Positions 8,800 to 18,580 of a stretch of 64,000 nt of DNA are shown piece after piece. Below the pieces are notes generated by a model, which made no database searches, was not told the origin of the DNA, and worked only from the letters and a program-made list of their open reading frames with translations. A program made the translations under genes and the position numbers. The DNA comes from Chthonomonas sp. (GTDB lineage: Bacteria; Armatimonadota; Fimbriimonadia; Fimbriimonadales; Fimbriimonadaceae), in NCBI GenBank assembly GCA_016788585.1, contig JAEURP010000022.1, positions 1-64,000 of the forward strand, given 5' to 3'. The stretch's first letter is position 1; every line of letters begins with the position of its first letter.

Positions 8800-10445
8800 T
8801 GGTGACCCTCCGTTGCAAAATGAGTTTCGGGGATGTCAGGAAATGACGTCGCTTCGCCGACGACCAAATTGCCTTCGGCGCTAATCTCGTGGGCTTTCTC
8901 AGACCAATTTGGCCGCTCGCCCGCTGGGGTCGTGGCCATCAGCCGCGCCGCATTTAGTGAGGCGTCCATGCGCTCGAAGAAAACCGCGGGTTGCAATCCC
9001 CCCCAGAAGATGAGAATGATGAACGGCGCGATCATCGCTACTTCCCAAGGCTTGATGTCTTTTAGCCTTTGGTTTTCGGAATTGTTGTTTGGACCGTAGA
9101 ACATGTCCTTGAACATGATGAGCAAGTAGACCGCGGCGACAATCACCCCAGTTGCGGCGATCGCGGGAAGGACAACTGTGAGCCCATTCATGCCGGCGAA
9201 TCCAGCTTGAAACGCTCCCATGAGCGCGAGGAATTCGCCGATGAAGCCGTTCGTGCCAGGTAGGCCGACGCTACTCAACATGATGATGAGGAAGAGCATC
9301 GCGTAAATCGGCATTTGCGCCTTGAGGCCGCCGAAGTCCTTGAACATGCGCGTGTGGCGGCGCTCGTAGATGAGGCCAATCATCAAGAAGAGCGCGCCGG
9401 TGCTGACGCCGTGGTTAAGCTGTTGAATCGCGCCGCCCTGGATGCCGGTTTGAGTTAGCGAGAAGATACCGAGCACGACGAAGCCCATGTGGGCGACCGA
9501 TGAATACGCGACGAGCTTCTTGACGTCCGGTTGAACCGCGGCGACAATGCCTCCGTACAGGATGCCAATAACCGCCAATATCATCACGGGCAGGACGAAC
9601 TGACCGATCACGTCGGGGAACAGCGGCATGATGAACCGCAAGATTCCGTATGTACCCATCTTGAGTAGCACGCCGGCCAGAATGATCGAGCCTGCCGTAG
9701 GGGCTTCGACGTGAGCATCCGGCAGCCATGTATGGAACGGGAACATGGGCATCTTCACGAGGAACGCCAGCATGAAGAACCAGAAGACAATGGCCTGCAG
9801 ATGCAAGAAGCCCGTCCAGAACTCACCTTGCGCGATGCTGGATTGGAGCTGCACCAGATCGAAGGTCATCGAGCCGAACTGCTGCTGGTGAATCCAGGCG
9901 AGCATGACCATGCCAACTAGCATCAGGATCGAGCCGGCGGCGGTGAACAAGAAGAACTTGAGTGCGGCGTAGGCTCGACGTTCCCCTCCCCAAATATTGA
10001 TGAGGAAGTACATCGGAACGAGGGTGGCCTCGAAGAAGACGAAGAAGAGGATCAGGTCGAGCGAGAGGAACACGCCGAGCATCGCGCTCTCCAACAGAAG
10101 GAGCAGCGCCATGTACGCTTTAACCTTTTGGTTAACATAGCGACTGAACCATACGCTGATCACCATCAAAAAGGTCGTGAGCATGACCAGCCAGATGCTG
10201 ATGCCGTCTACGCCGAGGTGGTAGCTAATGCCGAACTTCTCGATCCAGGGAATCTTTTCGACGAACTGGAATTTGAATGTCTCGCCGTTAAACTTGCTGA
10301 ATAGGATGATGCTTAACCCGAAGGTTAGGATCGTGGTGACGAGGGCAGTTCCTCGGGCGAGGTCCTTGCGATCGTCGGGCAAGACGGCGAGGGCGAGGGC
10401 GCCGATGAGCGGAATGAAAATGAGCCAGGAGAGGATGGGGATCAA
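8796..10445 (-). CDS. nuoM: NADH-quinone oxidoreductase subunit M
   Basis: Antiporter-like proton-pumping subunit of complex I. Diagnostic segments are YHLGVDGISIWLVMLTTF near residue 76, EATLVPMYFLINIWGG, FPFHTWLPDAHVEAPTAGS and DVKKLVAYSSVAHMGFVVLG. At 549 residues it is normal, and its C-terminal ~50 residues form a soluble tail. It begins with TTG, sharing TTGA with the nuoL stop. Confidence 0.96.
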   Translation of the reverse strand: MIPILSWLIFIPLIGALALAVLPDDRKDLARGTALVTTILTFGLSIILFSKFNGETFKFQFVEKIPWIEKFGISYHLGVDGISIWLVMLTTFLMVISVWFSRYVNQKVKAYMALLLLLESAMLGVFLSLDLILFFVFFEATLVPMYFLINIWGGERRAYAALKFFLFTAAGSILMLVGMVMLAWIHQQQFGSMTFDLVQLQSSIAQGEFWTGFLHLQAIVFWFFMLAFLVKMPMFPFHTWLPDAHVEAPTAGSIILAGVLLKMGTYGILRFIMPLFPDVIGQFVLPVMILAVIGILYGGIVAAVQPDVKKLVAYSSVAHMGFVVLGIFSLTQTGIQGGAIQQLNHGVSTGALFLMIGLIYERRHTRMFKDFGGLKAQMPIYAMLFLIIMLSSVGLPGTNGFIGEFLALMGAFQAGFAGMNGLTVVLPAIAATGVIVAAVYLLIMFKDMFYGPNNNSENQRLKDIKPWEVAMIAPFIILIFWGGLQPAVFFERMDASLNAARLMATTPAGERPNWSEKAHEISAEGNLVVGEATSFPDIPETHFATEGHH

Positions 10446-12619
10446 CCTTTGCCTCCCATGTTGTTGATCGCGTACACAATCCAGCCGAGGAGCCCGGCGC
10501 AGCCGGCGAGCATCATGAGCGCGTAGCCGCGCGTGTAACCAGACTGGAGCCAGCCGTAGCCTTTGGAAACGCCGCTAAGTAATCCACCGATGCCGTTCAC
10601 GGCTCCATCAATCACCTTACTGTCGACGACCTTCCAGAGCCAGGTTGCGAGCGTACCGCCACCTTCGATTCCGGCGTTCATCATAGCGGCGTCGTAGCCA
10701 AATTGGTTACCAGCGGCGCGTCGAAGCGGGTTCCATCGAGCGAGATCCCAACCTTCGCTCTTGGGCAGTCCACGCATGTACCAGAGGGCGCCGAGAATAA
10801 GACCAGCCACGCCGATCCACATGCCGAGAATTGGTACGAGCTCTCCATACTTGATAGTTCCGTGGTGAGCCTCGTGAGGGTGCTCGACGAGCCAGTTTTC
10901 AAGACGATTTTTGGGAACGCTGCCAAACCACTCGTGGCCTTTAAGCCAGAGCCCAGAACCAGCCGAGAACAGTGCCAGAACGACAAGGGGGAACCACATG
11001 CTAACCGGCACCTCGTGCGGCTTGTGATTCTCGTCAAGCTCGTGGTGATGCTCGTGCTCATGGGGTTGAGCGGCCATTTCTTCGTCGGTCATGAAGAAAG
11101 CATGTTCGTCCGGCCCATGGTCCTCGTGGTGAGCGTGGGCGTGGTGCTTGTCGTGACCATGATGATCCTCGTGGTTCTTCGCTGGAATGAGACGCCAGCG
11201 CTCTTGTCCGCCCCAGAAGGTCAGCATCATCATGCGCGTCATGTAAATCGCGGTGAGCAGGGCGGCGACAAAGCCAATCCATCCGGCGGCAAGTCCGACA
11301 TTAAAGCCTCCGAGCATAGCTTGGTGGCTAAACAGCGCCTCGTGGAGGATTTCTTCCTTGCTAAACCAGCCGCTGGTCAGCGGAATACCGGCAATCGCAA
11401 TCCAACCGATGACCATCGTGGCGCAAGTGATTGGAATGTACTTTTGCAGCTTGCCGTAGTTGCGCATGTCTTGGTCGTGCGCCATGGCGTGAATGACGGC
11501 ACCGGAGCCAAGGAAGAGGAGCGCCTTGAAGAAGGCATGGGTGATGACGTGGAACATGCCGACCCAATACGCGCCGACGCCGCAGGCGATGAACATGAAG
11601 CCCAGCTGGGAGACGGTCGAGTAGGCAAGAACCTTCTTGATGTCGGTCTGGCCAAAGGCGATGAGCGCGGCGAAGATGGCGGTGAATAGGCCGACGATCA
11701 CTACGATCGCACTCGCGATGGGGGAGGCGATGAAGACGATCTGCATCCGCGTAAGCAGGACGACACCGGCAGTGACCATCGTGGCGGCATGGATCAAGGC
11801 CGAGACGGGCGTTGGGCCAGCCATCGCGTCGGGTAGCCATAGGTAGAGCGGGAACTGAGCCGACTTGCCGCACGCGCCGACAAAGAGGCAGAGGGCGATG
11901 GCGGTTGCCATCATGGGCTCGCGCTCGATGATGCCGGGCAGAGCTTTGAAGATGACGTCGTAGCTGAGATAGCGCTGGTCGGCGATGCCTTCTTTGGCAA
12001 GCAGGGCGACGATCAAAAACATGCCTAAGGCGAGACCGACGTCACCGATTCGGTTGACGATGAATGCCTTGTTGGCGGCGATGCTGTTGGCGAAATCCTT
12101 GTACCAGAACCCGATGAGCAGGTACGAGCAGAGGCCAACGCCTTCCCAGCCGATGAAGAGCAGCGCGAGGTTGTTGCCCAGCACGAGCATCAGCATGAAG
12201 GCGACGAATAGGTTGAGATAGGCGAAGAAGCGCGGATAGTCCTTCTCTTCGGCCATGTAGCCGGTTGCGTAGAGGTGAATCAGGGAGCCGATGCCCGTGA
12301 TAACCATGACCATGGTCATGCTCAGCGGATCGATTCTGAGTTCAAATGGAATGCGTATGCCAGCAATGCGAATCCAATCGAGCCCCGTCTGAATAACTCC
12401 TCGGTCGTGAGGAGGCAACTCGGCGAGCGCTTGAATGATCGCCACGCCGATGCCAAACGAACCGGCAATCGCGAGAACAGCGAGAGTTCCCATGACGCGC
12501 TTGCCTTTGGCGGGGCCGAGCGCTTCGATGACGTTCTTGCCGAAGAAGCATTGGATGAGAAAGCCGATGAGCGGCAATCCGATGATCCACCAAACTTGAT
12601 TGAAGATGGGATTCTGCAT
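10442..12619 (-). CDS. nuoL: NADH-quinone oxidoreductase subunit L with a histidine-rich insert
   Basis: Distal antiporter-like subunit of complex I carrying the long lateral helix. Conserved parts: RIDPLSMTMVMVITGIGSLI, FIGWEGVGLCSYLLIGFWY, QFPLYLWLPDAMAGPTPVSA, DIKKVLAYSTVSQLGFMFIA. Length is 725 residues. Residues ~478-536 form a charged loop extremely rich in His, Asp and Glu (for example HEDHHGHDKHHAHAHHEDHG) that is not part of the core fold. The start ATG is 3 nt from the nuoK stop. Confidence 0.96.
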   Translation of the reverse strand: MQNPIFNQVWWIIGLPLIGFLIQCFFGKNVIEALGPAKGKRVMGTLAVLAIAGSFGIGVAIIQALAELPPHDRGVIQTGLDWIRIAGIRIPFELRIDPLSMTMVMVITGIGSLIHLYATGYMAEEKDYPRFFAYLNLFVAFMLMLVLGNNLALLFIGWEGVGLCSYLLIGFWYKDFANSIAANKAFIVNRIGDVGLALGMFLIVALLAKEGIADQRYLSYDVIFKALPGIIEREPMMATAIALCLFVGACGKSAQFPLYLWLPDAMAGPTPVSALIHAATMVTAGVVLLTRMQIVFIASPIASAIVVIVGLFTAIFAALIAFGQTDIKKVLAYSTVSQLGFMFIACGVGAYWVGMFHVITHAFFKALLFLGSGAVIHAMAHDQDMRNYGKLQKYIPITCATMVIGWIAIAGIPLTSGWFSKEEILHEALFSHQAMLGGFNVGLAAGWIGFVAALLTAIYMTRMMMLTFWGGQERWRLIPAKNHEDHHGHDKHHAHAHHEDHGPDEHAFFMTDEEMAAQPHEHEHHHELDENHKPHEVPVSMWFPLVVLALFSAGSGLWLKGHEWFGSVPKNRLENWLVEHPHEAHHGTIKYGELVPILGMWIGVAGLILGALWYMRGLPKSEGWDLARWNPLRRAAGNQFGYDAAMMNAGIEGGGTLATWLWKVVDSKVIDGAVNGIGGLLSGVSKGYGWLQSGYTRGYALMMLAGCAGLLGWIVYAINNMGGKG

Positions 12620-12622
12620 CGT

Positions 12623-12961
12623 TTAGCCTCTCATGGAACTTAGCTCGTCCAAGTCCACCTTGTTCTTGAGTCGGAAGATCGCCATGATGATGCCGAGGCC
12701 CACCGCGACTTCGGCGGCCGCAACCGCCATGACGAAAATGACTGCCATTTGCCCGGCCATCCAAGTGGGTTGCTTATCGGCCACCAAAGGCGACGGGGCG
12801 TAGCGGGCAAAAGCCAGAAAAGTGAGGTTGACCGCGTTCAGCATCAGTTCGATGCACATGAACACGACTACCGGGTTTCGGCGCACGACGACACCGACCG
12901 CGCCGGTGACGAACATGAAGAGCCCGATGCCCAAGTACACCAACAAGGGGACGTCGTTCAA
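12623..12961 (-). CDS. nuoK: NADH-quinone oxidoreductase subunit K
   Basis: Small three-helix membrane subunit of complex I. The conserved GVVVRRNPVVVFMCIELMLN segment contains the essential glutamate, and a second glutamate lies in AAAEVAVGLGIIMAIFR. At 112 residues it is slightly longer than the usual ~100. It starts with TTG within a TTGA shared with the nuoJ stop. Confidence 0.96.
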   Translation of the reverse strand: MNDVPLLVYLGIGLFMFVTGAVGVVVRRNPVVVFMCIELMLNAVNLTFLAFARYAPSPLVADKQPTWMAGQMAVIFVMAVAAAEVAVGLGIIMAIFRLKNKVDLDELSSMRG

Positions 12962-13518
12962 ACTTCTACCCTCCTTCGTGCGAGCAGAATCGCGCCGACG
13001 ATGCCCACCATGAGCAGAAGGCTGATGACCTCGAAGGGCCAGACGTAGCCCGTGAAGAGCGTGCGACCGATGGCTTGCGGACTACCCCAGCCGACCGCAG
13101 TTGCAGTTGCGTCGGGCGCGCTAGTCTTGACGACGTCCTTGAACGGCATCAGAATCTGGCTGAGGATTAGGGCAAAAACACCAAGTCCTACAGGCAGCGC
13201 CAGCAAGGGTTTAATGTCGAACTTCTTCGTCGCAACTAGGCTGTCCGTGCTCAGGTTGAGGAGCATGATGACGAAGAGGAAGAGCACCATAATCGCGCCC
13301 GTGTAGACGACGATTTGCGTGATGCCCATCATGTCGGCGCCCATGCTGAAATAGATAAAGGCGAGCGTGAAGAAGTTGGCGACCAGCGACAGCATCGAGC
13401 GGATCGGGTTGTTGAACGCGACGACGCCGATTGCGGTGACCACTGCGATCATGCCTAGCAGGCCGATGATCACCATGTTGGGTGTGATCGCGGGCAACTG
13501 AAGCTGGTTGAGATCCAT
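12958..13518 (-). CDS. nuoJ: NADH-quinone oxidoreductase subunit J
   Basis: Membrane subunit of complex I with five helices. The signature AFIYFSMGADMMGITQIVVY followed by TGAIMVLFLFVIMLLN contains the conserved pi-bulge helix region. Its ATG overlaps the nuoH stop by one base (TAATG). In most operons nuoI lies between nuoH and nuoJ; here it is missing. Confidence 0.94.
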   Translation of the reverse strand: MDLNQLQLPAITPNMVIIGLLGMIAVVTAIGVVAFNNPIRSMLSLVANFFTLAFIYFSMGADMMGITQIVVYTGAIMVLFLFVIMLLNLSTDSLVATKKFDIKPLLALPVGLGVFALILSQILMPFKDVVKTSAPDATATAVGWGSPQAIGRTLFTGYVWPFEVISLLLMVGIVGAILLARRRVEV

Positions 13519-14849
13519 TAGACGAGCTCCACCGCCCTGATCGAAGGAATGGTTTCGGTGCCTTCCGATAGCTCTACTGAGCGCTTCTCCATGGCAGTCG
13601 TGCCCTTATTCATGGCCTTGCGAATCGCCGAGTAGAGACCGATGGCAATCAGCACCGCGCCAATCGATGCGCCGACCGCACCTTGCCAGCCCCAGAGCTT
13701 CTGAGCCATGATCCACGACGCTGATACGATGAAATTCGCCACCGCTGCTGGAAGCAAGAACTTCCAGCCAAGCGCCATAAGCTGATCGTAGCGGAGCCTT
13801 GGAAGGGTCGCGCGGAGCCAGATGTAGAACGTCATTCCGGCGGCGCACTTGCCCAGGAAGGTGAGCGGCGCCATCCAGTAATTAAGGTCGCGCATGAAAT
13901 GCAGGAAGCTGTAGCCGGGAGCATTCGCCGCCAACTCAGCCCATTGGATCGGCAACATGTTGTAGCCACCGAGAAACACGACGCCGAAGATGCCGCCGAA
14001 GATGAACATCATGGCGTACTCGCCCATGAAGAACACGGCGAACTTCATGCTGCTGAACTCGGTGTGGTAGCCTGCGATGATCTCGTTTTCTGCTTCAGGA
14101 AGATCGAAGGGCGCGCGGTTGGTTTCCGCGACCATGCAGATGAGGAAAATGACCGCGCTAAGGAAGCCGAATGGCGTGAAGATGAACCAATTTTGGATGC
14201 CTGGAACGACACCCCATAGTTGGCCCTCTTGAGCCTTGACGACCTCAGTTAGCTTCAGCGATCCGCTCACCAGAATGATCGAAGCGAGCGACATCGCCAT
14301 GGCAAGCTCGTAACTGATGAGCTGAGCTGCGCCGCGCAGGCCGCCCATGAGTGAATACTTGTTGTTGCTGGCGTACCCGCTGAGAACGACGCCATAGACG
14401 CCGAGCGAGCTGATCGCGAGCATGTACAGAACACCGATCTCGGAACCCCAAACCGGAGTCAAGTGCCCGTAGGTGCCGTAACCAGGGCCCCATGGGAGAG
14501 TGCCCGCGACGGCAAATGCGGGAAAGAGCGCGATGGCCGGGGAGATAAAGTAGAGAACGCGGTCGACGGTTGCCGGAGTAATGTCTTCCTTAAAGAAGAG
14601 CTTGACGCCGTCGGCGATCGGCTGAAGTAGACCGAATGTGCGGATTTTCTTGCCGTTCTTGAGGGTGATGGTGCCCGTTCGGTTCGGGCCGACTCGATCC
14701 TGCATCCAGCTCAAGAGGCGGCGCTCGTACCAGATGAGGCCCGGCACGATGACCAAGATCGGCAAGACCATAAGCAGGACGCGGATCGCCGCGAGAGTCA
14801 TCGGTTGGTTAACCGATAGCCACTCGATGCCTTGTCCGATATCCTTCAC
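13518..14849 (-). CDS. nuoH: NADH-quinone oxidoreductase subunit H
   Basis: Membrane subunit that joins the peripheral arm and forms part of the quinone chamber. Diagnostic segments are YERRLLSWMQDRVGPNRTG, LQPIADGVKLFFKEDITP, ETNRAPFDLPEAENEIIAGY and RATLPRLRYDQLMALGWK. At 443 residues it is longer than typical (~330-400), with a C-terminal extension of about 40 residues after the last helix. It starts with GTG overlapping the nuoG stop (GTGA). Confidence 0.96.
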   Translation of the reverse strand: MKDIGQGIEWLSVNQPMTLAAIRVLLMVLPILVIVPGLIWYERRLLSWMQDRVGPNRTGTITLKNGKKIRTFGLLQPIADGVKLFFKEDITPATVDRVLYFISPAIALFPAFAVAGTLPWGPGYGTYGHLTPVWGSEIGVLYMLAISSLGVYGVVLSGYASNNKYSLMGGLRGAAQLISYELAMAMSLASIILVSGSLKLTEVVKAQEGQLWGVVPGIQNWFIFTPFGFLSAVIFLICMVAETNRAPFDLPEAENEIIAGYHTEFSSMKFAVFFMGEYAMMFIFGGIFGVVFLGGYNMLPIQWAELAANAPGYSFLHFMRDLNYWMAPLTFLGKCAAGMTFYIWLRATLPRLRYDQLMALGWKFLLPAAVANFIVSASWIMAQKLWGWQGAVGASIGAVLIAIGLYSAIRKAMNKGTTAMEKRSVELSEGTETIPSIRAVELV

Positions 14850-16903
14850 GCGGTCACCCCTCCGGCGACGGCGGATTTCAGCAATTCACCATCGCCCACT
14901 CCTGCAAAAGACGGCACTTCCTGCCCAATCGCTTGCAGAATCTCGCTCGGATTGAAGTAAGGCGTTCCGCCGGCGGTTCTCAGGAGGAGTTCGCTAAAGA
15001 TTCGCCAGCTTGGCTTGGCATCGCCTGGAGCTTGGAGCATGCCTTTTCCTCGCTGTAGGCGGCCCTCCATATTCACATAAGAGCCGTCTTGCTCGGCAGG
15101 CGCGGCACTCGGCAATACAACGGAGGCGTAAGGAGTCAAGCTGCTGGAATTGGAACCTTGCACGACCAAGAAGGCCACGCTTTCGAGCGCATCGTTAACC
15201 AAATGGTGATCTGGATAAAGGTCGAAAGGATTGCAGTCGAACAGCCACAGCGCCTTGACTCGGTAGTTCACGCAGGCTTCAAGAATTTCGCGCGTATTGA
15301 GGGAACCCTGCCCGCCGATTAGACCAAGAGCTTCGGCCCCGGCGTCATTGCCGTTGACTGCGTAGCAGTTGAAAGTGCAGCCAGTCTTTCGAGCGATGGC
15401 TTGGAGCCCATCGAGGACGTCGCCGGCATCGCCGACGTTGAAAATGCTTCGCGACGTGATAATAGCGGTGTCTGGGCCAAGCTCTTTGGCAATGGCTCGG
15501 AAATCGGCCGCCGAGACTTGCGCACGGCGCGCGACCAATGCAAAGGCATCGTCAGCGGCACCTTCCAGAGCGAGCCGGATGCCAGCAACCACGTCGGCCT
15601 CATGGTCTTCGTCGTAGCGGAGCGACTGTGTCGCGAAGGCGTCAGCTTCATTTGCTTTCGCCGTGACGTTTAGCACCTGGGTGCCATTCTTGAACCATGC
15701 TTTTCGAGCTCGGAGGAAGACCATCGGAAGCTCGTCTGCAAGGCTCGTCCCCAGGATCAGGATTGTCTTCTTGTGTTCTAGCGACGCAATCGTGTCGGGA
15801 GCAAGCTTCAATGCATCGTCGGTCAAGTGCCGAGTCCAGCGACTATCCAAATGGTTAGATTTGAAACCGTCTCGGAACAGCTTGCCAAGTAAGAAGAGGC
15901 TCTCGTTCGACTGCTTTCCGCCGATGAGCGCGGCACAATGACCACCGCTGAATGCAGCGATTATTTGGTCGTAAGCCTCGCTCCAAGTGCTCTCGGCAAA
16001 CGCGTCGCCTTTGCGCACCATGACTTTAACCGAACGGTTAGAATCGTTGATCCAATCTTGGCCGAATTTGCCCTTGTCGCAAGTCCATTCTTCGTTGACC
16101 GCCTCGTTGGTTCGGCCGTTCATTCGCACGAACTTGCCGGCACGGTGGTCGAACCAGACGCTGCAATGGTTGGAGCACTCTAGGCAGTTAAAGGGTGACG
16201 TCTCGAGGTCCCACGGTCGTGCGCGGAAGCGATACTTTGCCGAAGTCAATGCACCAACCGGGCAGATTTCGATGACGTTGCCGCTGAACTTGCTGTCGAA
16301 GTCCAACAGCTGGAACGTGCTCGGTTGCATGTTCGATCCCCGGAATCGAAACGCGAGTTGGGCATCGCCGCTAATTTCTTCAGTGAACCGGACGCAACGT
16401 CCGCATTGGATACACCGCTCGAGATCGAGCGTAACGTACTGCGAAAGCGGATACGCCTTGGGCAGGTGGCGCTTGAGTTCGGTAAAGCGAGTGGTCGACG
16501 GACCGTAAAAAATCGTGTTGTTCTGGAGCGGGCACTCACCGCCACGGTCGCAGATCGGGCAATCGAGTGGGTGGTTGACCAGCAGGAACTCAAGGACGCC
16601 TTTGCGGTCACGGTGCACCATTTCAGTGTCCGTGTAAATGACCATGTTGTTATCAGCAGGCAGGGTGCAACCCGCCTGCGGTTTCGGCATCTTTCGAACG
16701 CTGCCGTCTGGCTGCTTAAAACCAACTTCAACCAAGCACATGCGACACATGCCGACAGGCTTCATGCGCGCGTGATAACAAAAAATGGGAATTTCTAGGC
16801 CAAGCCGTTTCACCGATTCGACAATCAACTCACCTTTGGGAACCTGAAGTTCCACATCGTTGATCGTGATCGTGACCAATCGGGTCTCTGCAACCGCCGC
16901 CAT
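14846..16903 (-). CDS. nuoG: NADH-quinone oxidoreductase subunit G
   Basis: Iron-sulfur subunit of the peripheral arm, 685 residues from ATG 16903. The cysteine sets are visible: 2Fe-2S (CYHARMKPVGMCRMC then AGC), the His/Cys cluster N5 (HPLDCPICDRGGECPLQ), the N4-type set (CIQCGRCVRF then ICPVGAL) and the N7-type set (CLECSNHC then EEWTCDKGKF). A molybdopterin-oxidoreductase-like domain follows. The frame stays open 49 codons upstream, but homology starts at MAAVAETRLVTITINDVEL. A GGAG lies just before this ATG. It is the first gene of the operon here; nuoE/F are not adjacent. Confidence 0.93.
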   Translation of the reverse strand: MAAVAETRLVTITINDVELQVPKGELIVESVKRLGLEIPIFCYHARMKPVGMCRMCLVEVGFKQPDGSVRKMPKPQAGCTLPADNNMVIYTDTEMVHRDRKGVLEFLLVNHPLDCPICDRGGECPLQNNTIFYGPSTTRFTELKRHLPKAYPLSQYVTLDLERCIQCGRCVRFTEEISGDAQLAFRFRGSNMQPSTFQLLDFDSKFSGNVIEICPVGALTSAKYRFRARPWDLETSPFNCLECSNHCSVWFDHRAGKFVRMNGRTNEAVNEEWTCDKGKFGQDWINDSNRSVKVMVRKGDAFAESTWSEAYDQIIAAFSGGHCAALIGGKQSNESLFLLGKLFRDGFKSNHLDSRWTRHLTDDALKLAPDTIASLEHKKTILILGTSLADELPMVFLRARKAWFKNGTQVLNVTAKANEADAFATQSLRYDEDHEADVVAGIRLALEGAADDAFALVARRAQVSAADFRAIAKELGPDTAIITSRSIFNVGDAGDVLDGLQAIARKTGCTFNCYAVNGNDAGAEALGLIGGQGSLNTREILEACVNYRVKALWLFDCNPFDLYPDHHLVNDALESVAFLVVQGSNSSSLTPYASVVLPSAAPAEQDGSYVNMEGRLQRGKGMLQAPGDAKPSWRIFSELLLRTAGGTPYFNPSEILQAIGQEVPSFAGVGDGELLKSAVAGGVTA

Positions 16904-17085
16904 AGACTCCAGAGGTTGTACCAGAATCCTTGGCCGCTCGGTGAGCGCCCTGGGAAGGGCCGACGAATCAAAGGTCTTGTGACCGTGCATGGTGCGAGCA
17001 GTGTGCGAGAAGGGTGCGTGCAGTGTCCTCGCATTTTTTCCCTCGAACACAACTCGAGTCTCGCTCGAACCGCATGCAAACAGAT

Positions 17086-18507
17086 CTACTCGTCTGCGGC
17101 GCCGAAATTGGCAATCACCGTATCGATATCGGCCGCATCCACCTCTCCCGACCCGTCGGCATCCTCATTAATTCCTATCGTGGTCGACCCAAAGGCCGCG
17201 ATTACCGCATCGATGTCGGCGGCATCGACTTCTCCACTATCGTCGACATCTCCGTTGGCTAAGGCGAAAAGCAAACCAGCAGCTCCGTTGGCACTGATCG
17301 CCACGGAACCCAGTTTGCGCTTCAAAAAGAGCGTGGAATTGCAGTACACATCATAGTTGCCGGCGACAAATCCACTCGGGAGGGCGATAGAAAATGCTCC
17401 GCCTGCCCCTAGGTTGGTAAAGCCTGAATGAACCACCGAACTGGAACCGGCCGGACAGACCGTGACTTGGACTTGGCGACCAGAGACTTGCCCCAACCAA
17501 TCCAATAGCTGGACTGTTCCCGAAAGTTCGTTCGTAGAGGAGGCCACTCCGAGACCTAGGAAATTCGTGTTTGGAGGAGCGATGACCGTCCAATCTGGCA
17601 ATGTCGATGGCAGAGCGGACTGAGCATTCAAGAAGCCGTAAGCCCAACTGGTAGTGCCAGATTTGTAGGTAGCAAAGACCTGGTGGACTCCGGCGGTTTC
17701 ATAGAGCGTAACGAATCGCAACGCAGAATCATAGATTCGCACTCCTGGCACCGAGAACTGCATAGTCGTGTCGGGCCGAGTGAACCGATAAAGCCCACCC
17801 GCGCTCGTCGAGTCGCTGGCAAGATAAATGGTAAGGCCGTCTTTGCTCATCGCATGGCCGGCGACAATGATATTCTCTGAGGTGACATCGAGCAAAATGT
17901 TGGAACTTCCAATCTCTTTAACCCTCTGATTACCTCCGGTTGAAATCGAGTATGCGTGGCGACCGTGGTTGGCGCCAACGTAACGGACATTGGTGTCGGA
18001 GCCGCTCACGTTGACTGTGTTGGAATCACCAAAGACCCCCGTGCGGACGCCTTGGGTCGTGGCTAAAGCAAAATTATCGCCACCATAAGAACTTGAAGCA
18101 CGGATGGTCGCAGTAAAGATAGCTGCATACAACTCGGATTGTCCCGTGATCGCACCAGTCAGCAAGTTCATGCGAAAGACCCTTCGGTCAGAGCCAGATG
18201 TGCTGTTCCAGGGCAGATTCTGGTACCCGCCAAGGTATGCATCGACTCCATTCACGTGCATTCCACCATCTGTACTCGTCGTCCCGGTGAGCACAATGCC
18301 GGTCGCGCCGCTGTAAGTGACGTCGTATTGCGCTCCGGTCGCGGCACCATCGACTCGGCTCAACTCGATCAATCGCACGGGGGCGCTCTGGGAAGTCAGA
18401 GCCGTGATGCCGTCTCCAACTTGAACGATGGCTAAACTTCCCGGCTGCCACGCGGCATTCGCGGCCACCGTCGACAGAGCAAACAAACTGATTCCAACAA
18501 GCTTCAC
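17086..18507 (-). CDS. Secreted protein with a beta-sandwich and paired dockerin-like C-terminus
   Basis: Role unknown. Residues 1-18 are a signal peptide (cleavage after AANA). A ~300-residue region follows with repeated short beta-rich segments and motifs such as GLYRFTRPDTTMQFSV, probably a propeller. A ~90-residue beta-sandwich (VSGRQVQVTVCPAGSSS to LFLKRKLGSVAIS) comes next. Two EF-hand-like repeats end the protein: NGDVDDSGEVDAADIDAV and a second DGSGEVDAADIDTVI near the last residue. The same C-terminal module occurs in four other proteins of the window. It is upstream of nuoG on the same strand with ~180 bp between. Confidence 0.75.
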   Translation of the reverse strand: MKLVGISLFALSTVAANAAWQPGSLAIVQVGDGITALTSQSAPVRLIELSRVDGAATGAQYDVTYSGATGIVLTGTTSTDGGMHVNGVDAYLGGYQNLPWNSTSGSDRRVFRMNLLTGAITGQSELYAAIFTATIRASSSYGGDNFALATTQGVRTGVFGDSNTVNVSGSDTNVRYVGANHGRHAYSISTGGNQRVKEIGSSNILLDVTSENIIVAGHAMSKDGLTIYLASDSTSAGGLYRFTRPDTTMQFSVPGVRIYDSALRFVTLYETAGVHQVFATYKSGTTSWAYGFLNAQSALPSTLPDWTVIAPPNTNFLGLGVASSTNELSGTVQLLDWLGQVSGRQVQVTVCPAGSSSVVHSGFTNLGAGGAFSIALPSGFVAGNYDVYCNSTLFLKRKLGSVAISANGAAGLLFALANGDVDDSGEVDAADIDAVIAAFGSTTIGINEDADGSGEVDAADIDTVIANFGAADE

Positions 18508-18580
18508 ACTCTCATTCTGCGGTACTTCGTCATAGAGTGACTAGAGAATTTCGCTTATTATCTGTACTCTTTGATGTAGA

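Noticed and set aside
10703-11689. 328-codon plus-strand ORF inside nuoL
   Set aside because: Antisense to a certain nuoL; composition follows from the nuoL codons, with no motifs or ribosome-binding site.
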